Source of the DNA: Lachnospiraceae bacterium
Lineage (GTDB): Bacteria; Bacillota; Clostridia; Lachnospirales; Lachnospiraceae
Reading direction: 5' to 3'
DNA length: 64,000 nt
Assembly (NCBI GenBank): GCA_022792535.1
Contig: JAAWBG010000056.1
Location: 19,441 to 83,440, forward strand
Shown: positions 43,434-53,482 of the stretch, piece after piece
Numbering within the stretch: position 1 is the stretch's first letter
Layout: each line of letters starts with the position of its first letter
Notes under the pieces: model-generated
The model's database searches: none
What the model saw: only the letters and a program-made list of their open reading frames with translations
What the model was told of the DNA's origin: nothing
Program-made: the position numbers and the translations under genes

Positions 43434-45452
43434 CTATCTCGGCCTGCCTGTGAATACAATGGAAGACCGCCCCTGCACTGGCCTGTATACCACTCCCAGT
43501 CGTGTATTTGCTGCCTCCACCACTTTTCCATCACCCACATAAACAGCCACATGCGTGATATCCATAAACCGCCCGTTCCTGCTATAACTGTAAAATATCA
43601 AATCTCCCGGCTGCATTTCTTCATAGCTCACAAGCAGATTATTGTCATAACAGAATTTTCCTTCACTTGCCGCTGTATTGGAACCTTCATACATAATATC
43701 TACTCCGGCATTCTGCCAGGCATAGTATGCAAGAGAGCTGCAATCGTAGTAATTCCCACTGTCACGATATTCCTGACTGTATGGATAACCCACCTTTGAT
43801 AATGCAAACGCCACAACCTTCCTTCCGTTTTCATCAGAAATACTATCCAGAATTGCCTGATACTGCTCCGATGAAATCCCTTCCCCCGTATCACCGCTCT
43901 CTCCACCGCCAGTATATCCTGTCATTGCAAGATATTCCGGATTCATGAGCTGTGCAAGGACTTCCTGCTCTTTGGCATTAAAACCATATATGGAAACCAT
44001 GTCATAACACGTTTTCAGCTCCACATTGACTTCCTTAACCGTCATGGTAGTCGTATTGCCTTCTTCGTCTGTCTCCGTATCCGTTCTGCCGGAAACGGTA
44101 TAACTGCACATATCGTCAAAAATGGCTTTGAGATTCTGCTTTGCCTTATCTGTCATATCCGTTGCAGTGTCACCGTCCCCATGCTTTACCATATAGACCA
44201 TGAGTATGTCATAGAAATTATCTGGTGTACCGGAACCTTCAAAACCCACATAGATTTTTTCGCTTGTGTCATATCCGGCATAGTCCGCAAGTTCTGCATT
44301 GACTGCACCGTTAAATTCCGATACATATGCCGACAGGACCTCCTGTGTTGTCTCCCCTGACGATATGGACGGAAAGAATACCGCAAAGGGTGAATTATAA
44401 ATAACTGCTATGACAGCAATCATCGGAAATGCAATGAGTGCCACTACTGCAAACAATCCAGGCAGAAACAGCCCCACATACCGCACAATATACTTTGCCG
44501 CCATGGAAAAGCGCATCCGTACAATATCTTTTAAGGCTTTTCCAATGTTGTCCTGATTTTCTTTCTGCCGCAGCTTTGTCACAAACAGCCTTACCATTCG
44601 GTTTCCTGTGGAATTTTTCACATCGCGCCTGTCCATAACATTCCTGCCGATTATGCCATTTGTCCCTGTATCTGCCGCTGTTTTGGTCCTATATTTTGAT
44701 ATTTTTATTTTCTGCCCCGTCTCTTTGTCAATCTTATTTTCTACTGGCTGAGCAGCCTTCTCTGTGGTATTTACTGCACTTTTCTTCGTTTCCTTTTCCC
44801 TGTTATGACCATTGAGCTGCTTTTTCCTGATTTTCAGCTGCTTCTCTTTTACCGCTTTTGAGAGGCAAAGGTTCCTGCCAGCACTGACCGTACCTGCAAC
44901 AGGTTTCGCCAGCAAATCAGCTGTCCTGTATGCCTCATATACTTCATTTCCGCCATCCATATTATCTAAAACGGTCTTAGCCATTGCTGAACTGACAGCA
45001 GCAGATACCATGGGTTTCTTTTTGATTCGTTCTTCTGCTTTTGTTTTACAGTACCGGACGCGTATACAGTTCTCACTGTTCACAGACTTTTGGATTTTTC
45101 TTTCTGTCTCCTGTCTGTTCTGTGCATTTGTATCTCTGCCCTGTACAGTACCATTTTCTTTTTTGTTCTGCCCATTGTCGTTTTCGTCCCTGTACTCCAT
45201 TTTTCCTGCAGCGGTCTTTGTCTGCAATGTTTTTCTTTTATCTGTAACATGGACAGCACTCTTTTTTAACCTTATCTTCCTGTCCCCTGCAGCATCTTTT
45301 ATTTTTACAATTTGAATAGTCTCTGAACTATGCCGGACACCAGAAATATTTCTGCCTTTGTTTTTTCTTTCAGGCGTTCCCTTTATATGAAGTCCGGTCT
45401 TCTCTTTTGTGTGGATTACCATAGGTTTGTCATCCACTTTTTTAATGTTCAA
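43434..45452 (-). CDS. NlpC/P60 peptidoglycan hydrolase, conjugation-associated
   Basis: TM region; C-terminal VVAFALSKVGYPYSQEYRDSGNYYDCSSLAYYAWQNAG...MQPGDLIFYS...ITHVAVYVGDGKVVEA. Confidence 0.9.
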   Translation of the reverse strand: MNIKKVDDKPMVIHTKEKTGLHIKGTPERKNKGRNISGVRHSSETIQIVKIKDAAGDRKIRLKKSAVHVTDKRKTLQTKTAAGKMEYRDENDNGQNKKENGTVQGRDTNAQNRQETERKIQKSVNSENCIRVRYCKTKAEERIKKKPMVSAAVSSAMAKTVLDNMDGGNEVYEAYRTADLLAKPVAGTVSAGRNLCLSKAVKEKQLKIRKKQLNGHNREKETKKSAVNTTEKAAQPVENKIDKETGQKIKISKYRTKTAADTGTNGIIGRNVMDRRDVKNSTGNRMVRLFVTKLRQKENQDNIGKALKDIVRMRFSMAAKYIVRYVGLFLPGLFAVVALIAFPMIAVIAVIYNSPFAVFFPSISSGETTQEVLSAYVSEFNGAVNAELADYAGYDTSEKIYVGFEGSGTPDNFYDILMVYMVKHGDGDTATDMTDKAKQNLKAIFDDMCSYTVSGRTDTETDEEGNTTTMTVKEVNVELKTCYDMVSIYGFNAKEQEVLAQLMNPEYLAMTGYTGGGESGDTGEGISSEQYQAILDSISDENGRKVVAFALSKVGYPYSQEYRDSGNYYDCSSLAYYAWQNAGVDIMYEGSNTAASEGKFCYDNNLLVSYEEMQPGDLIFYSYSRNGRFMDITHVAVYVGDGKVVEAANTRLGVVYRPVQGRSSIVFTGRPR

Positions 45453-45535
45453 TCCGCCTCATCCTCTTCTCCAAATCAAGCAGCGCCAAAATCCTTCAGA
45501 TTCTGGCGCTGCTTTTTCAGACTTTTTCAATTATG

Positions 45536-47902
45536 CTATTTTTCCATTTTCTTTTCCATCGCGATTTTTTCATGGATATTGGTATTATACAGGTTATAGA
45601 GGTCTGTCCCTTTTTCAATGGTATTGTCAAACGGTATTACCACATTCCCGCACTTCATAAGGCCCATACCGCCTGATGTATTGGTAACAAAGCGCAGCTG
45701 TGCCTCTGACACGCCGATTACCTCTGCCATACGGGAGCTGTCCGTATTTGCCTGTTTTAAAAGTGCCACGAACTCAGAGTTTGCAAGCATGGTAGCCGCT
45801 GTGTAATTTTGCAGTAAGTCCACAATGTTCTGGGTAATTCCGGTACACAAACCTCCCTGTTTTCTCACCTTTTTCCACAACTGCTGTAAATACTTTGCGG
45901 AATACTCTGAATTTAACAGCACATGAAATTCGTCAATGTAAAGCCATGTTGCAATTCCTCTTTTGCCATTTGCAATAATGCGGTTTTGTATACTCTCCAT
46001 CATTACAAGCATGGTAATGGGTGACAACTCTGTGCCTAAATCACGGATTCCGTATACTGTAAAACGGTTGTCCACATCAACATTCGTCTGATGGTTAAAA
46101 ATATTTAATGAACCATTGACAAACAATTCCAGTGATAATGCTATATCCTTTGCCTCATCCTCCGGCTGGTCCATCAGTATCTCATAAAAATCTGACATGA
46201 TTGGCACATATTTCTCCCTGTTTCTTGCAATTTCAATGTAGAGCTTGCGTACACAGCGGTCAATAATAGATTTCTGCCTTGAATTAAGGTTTTCGCCCAT
46301 ACACTGTTCACACAGTCCCAGCATAAATTCCCCTTTTTCTCTTATCATGCCCTTACTGTCATTCAGGTCAAGACTCCATACATCCATATCAAGGGGATTC
46401 ACATAGTTATCCGTATAAGTTGACATATTCACCACCGTACCACCATAGGTCTGCGCAATGTCAAAATATTCATTCATCGGGTCGATAACAATAATTTCAT
46501 CATCACCGGAAAGAAAAACATTACCCATTTCCATTTTGCAGAAAAACGACTTACCGGAACCGGGAACACCAAATACAAACCCGTTACCATTAATCAGCTT
46601 TTTGCGGTTGCCGATATTGATATTTTTTGATACCTGATTGCTACCGTAATAACATCCCTGTCTGTCATTCAGTTCCTGTACATTAAAAGGCATAAGTACC
46701 GCAAGGCTCTGCGTCAGCATGGTGCGCATGGTTTCCACCTGTCTCACACCAATCGGCAGCGCAGTATTAAGCGCTTCCCTCTGCTTCAGATAATGTTCCT
46801 CTATCGTGACAGAATTACGCTTGCCTATGGTTTTTACTGTCTCCGCCATGCTGTCAAGTTCTTCTTTTGTACCTGCCATAAGAATGACCGTCACAGAAAC
46901 ATAATAAAGGCACTGGTCATTTTCTCTCACGTCATCCATAATTTCTTCAATTTCCTTTTTCTCAATCCGCTTGTTGTACGAGATTTCCGATGAAAAATCA
47001 TTGTTCCGGTTCCTTACTCGCTGCTGTCTGATAATATCTGACTCAATGCCAAGGTACTTCTTCTGCAAAATTTTCGTTGTTATATCTTTTGGAACTGGCA
47101 CAACATCAATACTTGTAATAGAATGTACCGGAAGGCTTGTAATCTCATTCAAAAAGCGGTCGGAAAGGCTGGATGGATATTTCTTAATAAACAAGGCACG
47201 GCAGAATTTCTTCTCATCCCTGAAATAATCTGGGTAAAACTGTATCATGCCATTACACAGGTCGTTACAGAAATCTGAACCAATCTTTTTCGTCTCCCTG
47301 ATGTCAAAATCAAAACTGTTTTCATCCCCCAAATGGTAATAGTCATACAGTATCTTGATGCGCTCATTACCGGACAGCGGCACAATCACTGCACCAAGTT
47401 CCCCGAACGCCTTATGCACCGCTGCTTCAATGGTTGCAAACTGTGCTTTTGCCTCCTCAAAATTCTTACGCTCAATGGTAATGGTAAGGTAACGCTCCTG
47501 TTCAATTCCCTGCCGGCCCTCATGAATTTTCTGTTCCATGATGTCATTGTAAATTTTACGAAAATCATTGTAAGCATCATCCTGTTTCTTTAAGAGCACA
47601 TAGTCTCTGAACTGTTCCATATCCTTGTTCTTATTATTGATTGTTATTTTAAAATTTACATCCAGAGAATTTAAAAATCTGCAGTAATGTTCAAAGACAT
47701 CAATCTGTTCCGTTTCATTTGTAGTGGTGTAATTGATGTCCTGAAAACGGTAACATTTTGAAAAGCGATTTTTTGCAACTTCAAAAATACCGTTCTCCGA
47801 CACTTTCATAATCTCAATCGTCTGCTGTATAGATTTCGGTGCCCTGTAAAGCGGTTCGTCCGCTTTTTTCAATTCCTTGAATCCGTCTGCAAATAAGCCC
47901 AA
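45536..47902 (-). CDS. VirB4-like conjugation ATPase
   Basis: GFVFGVPGSGKSFFCKMEMGNVFL; VIDPMNEYFDIAQTYGGTVVNMS; WLYIDEFHVLL; TTG start likely. Confidence 0.93.
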   Translation of the reverse strand: MGLFADGFKELKKADEPLYRAPKSIQQTIEIMKVSENGIFEVAKNRFSKCYRFQDINYTTTNETEQIDVFEHYCRFLNSLDVNFKITINNKNKDMEQFRDYVLLKKQDDAYNDFRKIYNDIMEQKIHEGRQGIEQERYLTITIERKNFEEAKAQFATIEAAVHKAFGELGAVIVPLSGNERIKILYDYYHLGDENSFDFDIRETKKIGSDFCNDLCNGMIQFYPDYFRDEKKFCRALFIKKYPSSLSDRFLNEITSLPVHSITSIDVVPVPKDITTKILQKKYLGIESDIIRQQRVRNRNNDFSSEISYNKRIEKKEIEEIMDDVRENDQCLYYVSVTVILMAGTKEELDSMAETVKTIGKRNSVTIEEHYLKQREALNTALPIGVRQVETMRTMLTQSLAVLMPFNVQELNDRQGCYYGSNQVSKNINIGNRKKLINGNGFVFGVPGSGKSFFCKMEMGNVFLSGDDEIIVIDPMNEYFDIAQTYGGTVVNMSTYTDNYVNPLDMDVWSLDLNDSKGMIREKGEFMLGLCEQCMGENLNSRQKSIIDRCVRKLYIEIARNREKYVPIMSDFYEILMDQPEDEAKDIALSLELFVNGSLNIFNHQTNVDVDNRFTVYGIRDLGTELSPITMLVMMESIQNRIIANGKRGIATWLYIDEFHVLLNSEYSAKYLQQLWKKVRKQGGLCTGITQNIVDLLQNYTAATMLANSEFVALLKQANTDSSRMAEVIGVSEAQLRFVTNTSGGMGLMKCGNVVIPFDNTIEKGTDLYNLYNTNIHEKIAMEKKMEK

Positions 47903-47994
47903 ATCTGACCTCCTTTTCTATGCCAGCCAATCACTCCGGCTGCAGTTGCTATGGTTACAATAACAAACATGATTTTTCCTGTTCTCTTTTTCAT
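47869..47994 (-). CDS. 41-aa single-TM peptide between PrgI-like and VirB4-like genes
   Basis: MKKRTGKIMFVIVTIATAAGVIGWHRKGGQIWAYLQTDSRN; ATGA overlap with upstream stop; AGGAGAGGAAA RBS-like sequence; overlaps VirB4 start. Confidence 0.6.
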   Translation of the reverse strand: MKKRTGKIMFVIVTIATAAGVIGWHRKGGQIWAYLQTDSRN

Positions 47995-48410
47995 TTTCCT
48001 CTCCTGCCTTTCCTGTTTTTGCTGATTTTCTCTTTCCTTCTGTCCTTCTTTTTCTCCCTTTTTTTCGCTGCCGCTTCTTCCATATGAATTTCACGGATTG
48101 TTTTTTCTCCTTCCGTAGATATATAGACAAGCGGACGATTGGCAAAGAGCATACGCATTTTTCTTCCCATGTACTCATAGAACCCCATCCCATTAAATGA
48201 ATAGAATCCACCAAGTGCTATCGGTGCAGCAACCGGGATTGCCACATAAACACTGGGAGTAAGACCAATATAACGGTATAACAGCAGAACAATTCCGCCG
48301 CCCGCTACAATCGACGCCACAGAAAAAATAAGCTGTTTTGCAGTCAGCCCCATGACAACGGACTCTTTATAGCGTTCTATATCTTTGTTGATTTCAATTA
48401 CCATCTTCAT
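47991..48410 (-). CDS. PrgI-family conjugation membrane protein
   Basis: INKDIERYKESVVMGLTAKQLIFSVASIVAGGGIVLLLYRYIGLTPSVYVAIPVAAPIALGGFY. Confidence 0.88.
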   Translation of the reverse strand: MKMVIEINKDIERYKESVVMGLTAKQLIFSVASIVAGGGIVLLLYRYIGLTPSVYVAIPVAAPIALGGFYSFNGMGFYEYMGRKMRMLFANRPLVYISTEGEKTIREIHMEEAAAKKREKKKDRRKEKISKNRKGRRGK

Positions 48411-48416
48411 ACCTCC

Positions 48417-49259
48417 CTATAAACCTAACGCCTTGCTGGTAAGCGACTGTGCTCCTTTTACGCTTCCTACCGTAAGGGCAATCGTAAAGGTCATCTCACA
48501 CAGGTAAATGAGTGTCTTTGCCCACTCTGAATAACTTCCTGTAAAAGACGGAAGTCCCGCATTGATAAATGCATTACACAACATGATTGCCAACGCCATC
48601 GTAACCGCCTCGAACACTACAGATAAAAAATATTTGGCATAGGTGTTTGCTGTATTCGCCACGTTCCGATTTCCTGCCAGTGTAGAAAAGGCAATGGAGC
48701 CGATTGGCACGATGACCATGATTTTCAGAAATCGGAAATATACCGTGTATATCATAAAAAATCCACAGATAATAACAATAACACTCAAAAGAGCCGCCAG
48801 TATCAACATGATAAGCCCTTCACCAAACCCCAAATCTTTGATAACCTGTGCCTGTGCACTGTCAATGGTAAGCGTTGTGTAACCGCCCGCCGACAGTGCA
48901 TTTACAAGGTTCCCGATTGTACTGAAAAATGCTTTCATAATGGTGACATTGTTTGCCACAAGCCATTCGGAAATCCCAAGCCTTATCAACATACGCAGGA
49001 TTACCTCAAACCGCATTTCTTCCCGCACGTCCACGCTCTCCGCACAGAACCCTATGACAAAGAACAACACCACAAGGGAGGAACCCACCGCCACAAAAAT
49101 CGGCTGCACACTTTCCACCAATCCCCATGGACCGCCGCCCTTAAAACTTACCGGGGACTGCCCTAACAGGGCAAATACAAGACTTACCTGATTGTTCCAG
49201 AAACCAAACACCATTTCTAAAAGGTCCAGTATCTTCTCTCCCAGCTTAAAAATATCCAC
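48417..49259 (-). CDS. VirB6/TrbL-like polytopic conjugation protein
   Basis: Multiple TM segments, position between Maff2-like and PrgI. Confidence 0.85.
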   Translation of the reverse strand: MDIFKLGEKILDLLEMVFGFWNNQVSLVFALLGQSPVSFKGGGPWGLVESVQPIFVAVGSSLVVLFFVIGFCAESVDVREEMRFEVILRMLIRLGISEWLVANNVTIMKAFFSTIGNLVNALSAGGYTTLTIDSAQAQVIKDLGFGEGLIMLILAALLSVIVIICGFFMIYTVYFRFLKIMVIVPIGSIAFSTLAGNRNVANTANTYAKYFLSVVFEAVTMALAIMLCNAFINAGLPSFTGSYSEWAKTLIYLCEMTFTIALTVGSVKGAQSLTSKALGL

Positions 49260-49294
49260 TTAATCCTCACCTCTTTTCCCATCACTGTTTTTTC

Positions 49295-49654
49295 TTAGAA
49301 GCCGAGAAAAGTAAGAACTGTGGAAATCCCTGCCATTATAACTCCGGCTACAATTCCTTTGAGTGCCGAGTTCATGGTGGAGGAATCCTGCTGCTGGTAG
49401 GCCTGCGCAAACTCCATAACATTTTTTGCAAGGATAATGACGCCCACCGCACCAATAACTGCAGTTACAAGCGTCTTTAAATTGTCAAGGGGCTGTGTAA
49501 TTGCCCCTGTTCCCTCTGCTGCAAACACTGTCATAGGCACTGTTTTTACTGCATAGCATATTGCACCGCAAAATACTGTCACTGCCCTCTTTATCCCTGA
49601 TAATTTACCTTTTCCTGCCATTGTCTCTCTGATAATTTTTGTTTTCATAAACAT
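49295..49654 (-). CDS. Maff2-family small membrane protein
   Basis: PLDNLKTLVTAVIGAVGVIILAKNVMEFAQAYQQQDSSTMNSALKGIVAGVIMAGISTVLTFLGF; RBS AAGGAG before MFMKTK. Confidence 0.85.
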   Translation of the reverse strand: MFMKTKIIRETMAGKGKLSGIKRAVTVFCGAICYAVKTVPMTVFAAEGTGAITQPLDNLKTLVTAVIGAVGVIILAKNVMEFAQAYQQQDSSTMNSALKGIVAGVIMAGISTVLTFLGF

Positions 49655-49734
49655 AGTCTCCTTTTTCTTTTTATTTACAGTCACTCTGTCCAGACAGCCC
49701 TCTGAGATATAATTTTACCAGCCTCACCCAACAG

Positions 49735-51924
49735 CTAATTTCCTGAACGCCGGACTGTCTGAAATGTCTTTCTGGCTTCTCGCATTTTTATGACATCCGT
49801 TTCCGGATAGAATACCGCCAGTATTGTCTTTGTTGGCATACCAAGCGCAATCATCCTGTGCAGCTCATCTTTCTGTTCTTTGGAATACTTCCACTGGGCC
49901 ATACGGTTCATAATAGTATCTTCACCCTCAATCCTGCTCTTCACTGCCTCCTGCTTCAGTATTTTCTTTTTCGTCTCATGCTCCTGTTCCTCTTCCTGCA
50001 TATACATGAGTTCATTGTCCTGTTCTCTGTTAAACTGTTCTTTCTGTTCCTGTTCCTCCATATTGATAAAGCGTTTCTTCATGCCGATATCCGTGAGAAT
50101 TGCAAAGTCCCGGTAGTCAATCTTGTCAATATAGACATTTCCCCCTTTCTTTTTCAGTCCTTCATAATAGGCAAGTGCTTTCGGTGTCAGCAGTTGATAT
50201 GTCTGCATTTGCCCGTCTCCACTGTTTGGGACATGGACATAAGGCTCACCCCTCCCATCGGCGGTCTGGTCAAATGCAGGATGACCGAATGGAAGAAATT
50301 TACTGTCTATAATTGGATGAAAGCCACGGATAAAAATAATACATTTCCTGTTGTCCAGTTTCCGCACCTCATCCGGTGTGAAAAGCTCCCGGCCAAGCAC
50401 GTCATAATTGCGTGAGGAACTCCCCTGCCTGCCCTTTGTCTCGCCGCTTGATTTCTTGTCAATCGTGCCTTTTCCCAGCAGTTCCGAGACATATTTGTGC
50501 GTACTCTGTTCATTGCCACCGAGATAGATAAACGTGTCGCAGTTACCCGGAATGGTTTCCCATGTGTCCTTAAAAAGAGCCTTCAGCTGAGCAAAATTCT
50601 GTATAATGATAATACTGGAAATTTCTCTGGACCGCATGGTTGACAGAAGGGAGCAGTAATCATCCGGCAGTGCGACGTTCGCAAACTCATCAAGCATGAA
50701 GGTAACATGGATTGGCAGCCGCCCGCCGCAATTGAAGTCCGCCTGATAGTAAAGCCCCTGAAAAATCTGTGTGTAAAGCATTCCGATGATGAAATTGTAA
50801 GATTTGTCAGAATCCGGAATAACACAGAACAACGCAGTTCTCGTCTCTCCATCTCCATTTACACCAATCCCAAGTTCCGCAAGGTTTAAATCATCCCTTG
50901 ACAGTAACCGGAGTATCTGCTTGTTTTCCAGAAAAGCAAGTCGGGAGTTTGCGCTGATAATAATGGAACGGACAGTATCGCCCGCACCACGCATACACTT
51001 GTTGTACTGTTTCACCGCAGGGTGCGCAGCACCAAGTTTTGAATTTTCTTCCAGAAATTTCATACGCACATCCAAGCCTGATGGCTTGTTTGGCTCCGTT
51101 ACTTCTGCCTCCCCCAAAAGCTGCAGGACTGTCTCAAAATTCCTCCTTACAGGCGGTTCTTCCAGCCACACATAATAAAAGATTGCCTGCAGGAACAGCC
51201 CTTCCGCCTTCTCCCAGAATGGGTCAGAAGGCGTTGCTCCCTTTGGCGTTGTGTTGCTGATAAGATTTGTAATCAGCTTTACCACGTCCGTTTCTTCACG
51301 GATATAGGAAAAGGGATTATAGCAGTCCGACTTTTCCATTTCTAGGAGGTTTATGACTTTTACACTGTAACCGTTGCTTTTTAACATTTCCCCACAGCTC
51401 CGTAAGATTTCCCCTTTAGGATCAGTACAGATAAAAGAACAGTTATGGGGCATCTGCATCAGGTTCGGTTTTACTTCGTAAAAAGTTTTCCCTGCACCGG
51501 AACCGCCGCAGATTAAAATATTTCCGTTGAGTTTCAATTTCCGGAAATCCAACGACATTTTCACATTCTGGCTCAAAATGCGGTTAAAATTTACATCCTT
51601 GTCTGCCAACATCCTGTTTGCAGCCTGCGGAGATTCAAATCTCGCTGTACCGAACTCTTTCCCCGGCATGAAGTTCCTCTGACCTGTGACATACATGAAA
51701 AGAGCGATAGTATAGATGACCAAAGCCATTACTACCGCTTTTAAAGTTGTTTCATTATAATAATTTCCAAAAGGATTTTCGCATACATGGTTAAAAGATT
51801 CCAGAAAAGCATTTATCTCCATCCCCGGCTCCCATGCACCATTTAAGAGATATCCCGTATAAGCACTAAGAACTGCCCCCAGTGCCACAAACCATACAGA
51901 TATTTTTTTCCTGTTCTGTACCAT
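49735..51924 (-). CDS. VirD4/TraG-type coupling protein
   Basis: NGNILICGGSGAGKTFYEVKPNLMQ; FICTDPKGEILR; VTFMLDEFANVALPDDYCSLLSTMRSREISSIIIIQNFAQLK. Confidence 0.95.
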   Translation of the reverse strand: MVQNRKKISVWFVALGAVLSAYTGYLLNGAWEPGMEINAFLESFNHVCENPFGNYYNETTLKAVVMALVIYTIALFMYVTGQRNFMPGKEFGTARFESPQAANRMLADKDVNFNRILSQNVKMSLDFRKLKLNGNILICGGSGAGKTFYEVKPNLMQMPHNCSFICTDPKGEILRSCGEMLKSNGYSVKVINLLEMEKSDCYNPFSYIREETDVVKLITNLISNTTPKGATPSDPFWEKAEGLFLQAIFYYVWLEEPPVRRNFETVLQLLGEAEVTEPNKPSGLDVRMKFLEENSKLGAAHPAVKQYNKCMRGAGDTVRSIIISANSRLAFLENKQILRLLSRDDLNLAELGIGVNGDGETRTALFCVIPDSDKSYNFIIGMLYTQIFQGLYYQADFNCGGRLPIHVTFMLDEFANVALPDDYCSLLSTMRSREISSIIIIQNFAQLKALFKDTWETIPGNCDTFIYLGGNEQSTHKYVSELLGKGTIDKKSSGETKGRQGSSSRNYDVLGRELFTPDEVRKLDNRKCIIFIRGFHPIIDSKFLPFGHPAFDQTADGRGEPYVHVPNSGDGQMQTYQLLTPKALAYYEGLKKKGGNVYIDKIDYRDFAILTDIGMKKRFINMEEQEQKEQFNREQDNELMYMQEEEQEHETKKKILKQEAVKSRIEGEDTIMNRMAQWKYSKEQKDELHRMIALGMPTKTILAVFYPETDVIKMREARKTFQTVRRSGN

Positions 51925-51930
51925 AGGCGG

Positions 51931-53073
51931 CTACCTTTTTTCCGACACAGGCGCTTTTTTCGGTGCAGACTTTTTCTTCTGCATAAATTCCTGTTCCTTT
52001 ATTTTCTGCTCCACATCTGCATACCGTTTCCGTACTTCCGCACTTACCCTGTCATAATGCCCTTCGTACAGGTCTTTCCCTGTCATGGTGCCGACCACAC
52101 GGTTGTCTGCTGAATAAATCTTGTACTCCTTACTGCAGTCAAGGAAAGTCAGGATTGTCTTGCCCTCATGGATTTCCATCGCCCTGCTTTTGTTTATCCA
52201 TATATACTGTGCATTTTCACCCCAGGTCCCCGGTATCTTTGTCTTGATGGCATGGTCATTTTCCTCTGTTATCAGTTGTTTTGTGATAGTAATATCCATA
52301 AACAGAGGATTCTGTGCGGCGGCTACTGCCTGCATACGCTGCGCAAGCTCCCGGTATCCCTTCATCCGCTTTAAGAACATTTCTTTATCCATTAAAACTT
52401 TATGCTGCCCGCTTTCCTCTTTGGAAAGAACGCCGATTCGTTCAAGCTGCCCCAGAATATTTTCTGCCTGTTCCTTCTTAAGACTGAATTTTTCTTTTAC
52501 TTCCTCCACACTAATGCTCTTTTCTTCCATTGCGTAACTGCCAACCTTTTCAATCAGCCCGTCAAGGGCTTCCTGTACCCTTACCGTTTCCTCAGTGTGG
52601 AGACTGTCGTTTCCCTTTTTCTGCTCTTTCAAGAAAGACAGCACCTTATCCATTTCCTTTTCATCCCCGTTTTTGAGGTAATCGTCAAATGTGGCAATCC
52701 TTCCAGATTTCAGTTTCTGTATCATCATATTTACCCGTGGCACAGCTTCCGTATGAAAAATAATTTCGCTCATACCATCTTTTTTATTGATGTCAGGCAG
52801 CATGGAATAAAGAAGCCCGTATTTTTTCGCCATCTTCTCCACTTTCTTCCTGCCCTCCGTGGGAAACTGGAACACCTGCAAATCCCCGCCTTTCATAAGA
52901 AGCCTGCGCATATCCGTCTTTCCCAGTGTTTTTTCATGGTCCATGACTGCTATCAGAAAATCCACTGCTTTTTTCATCTCCTCAATCGTACCGCCACAAA
53001 TTTTCATTGCAATCTCTATTCCGTCATAACCGACACGAATTATCTGGACCGCCTCCTGTATCTCTTCCGCCAT
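51931..53073 (-). CDS. DUF3801/PcfB-like protein
   Basis: ALKICGGTIEEMKK-type N-terminus adjacent to VirD4; GGDLQVFQFPTEGRKKVEKMAKKYGLLYSMLPD. Confidence 0.75.
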   Translation of the reverse strand: MAEEIQEAVQIIRVGYDGIEIAMKICGGTIEEMKKAVDFLIAVMDHEKTLGKTDMRRLLMKGGDLQVFQFPTEGRKKVEKMAKKYGLLYSMLPDINKKDGMSEIIFHTEAVPRVNMMIQKLKSGRIATFDDYLKNGDEKEMDKVLSFLKEQKKGNDSLHTEETVRVQEALDGLIEKVGSYAMEEKSISVEEVKEKFSLKKEQAENILGQLERIGVLSKEESGQHKVLMDKEMFLKRMKGYRELAQRMQAVAAAQNPLFMDITITKQLITEENDHAIKTKIPGTWGENAQYIWINKSRAMEIHEGKTILTFLDCSKEYKIYSADNRVVGTMTGKDLYEGHYDRVSAEVRKRYADVEQKIKEQEFMQKKKSAPKKAPVSEKR

Positions 53074-53084
53074 ATAACTGCCTC

Positions 53085-53480
53085 CTACAAACTTGCTTCT
53101 TTTTTTACCCGTTCCTGCACTTTTGCGGCATCCGTCCGCCTGATTTCACTTTCGCTCACAGAAATACCGCAGGCGGACAGCAGTTTCGATAAAGTCTTTA
53201 CTGCCTGTGCCTCCTGCACACGGTACATTTCAAGGGATATGAGCAGGTTCTCAATCTTCTGTATCCAGTTCGGCTGGAAATCTGCAAGCGTCTGATATTT
53301 TCTGCATATATCCTCCCTGTCTGCACCGTCTGCCGCCAGTTCGTCAACCAGTTTTTCCGTCAGCTCCCTGTCATTCGTCCGAAAGGCAAACTGAACTGTA
53401 AACTCCCTGTCCCTCTCTGTCATGGATATATTTCTCTCTCGGAACAGTTCCACCGTTTCTGTTATTGCTTCCAGTCCCAT
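53085..53480 (-). CDS. Hypothetical ICE protein
   Basis: Intact ORF within conjugation operon. Confidence 0.6.
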   Translation of the reverse strand: MGLEAITETVELFRERNISMTERDREFTVQFAFRTNDRELTEKLVDELAADGADREDICRKYQTLADFQPNWIQKIENLLISLEMYRVQEAQAVKTLSKLLSACGISVSESEIRRTDAAKVQERVKKEASL

Positions 53481-53482
53481 TT

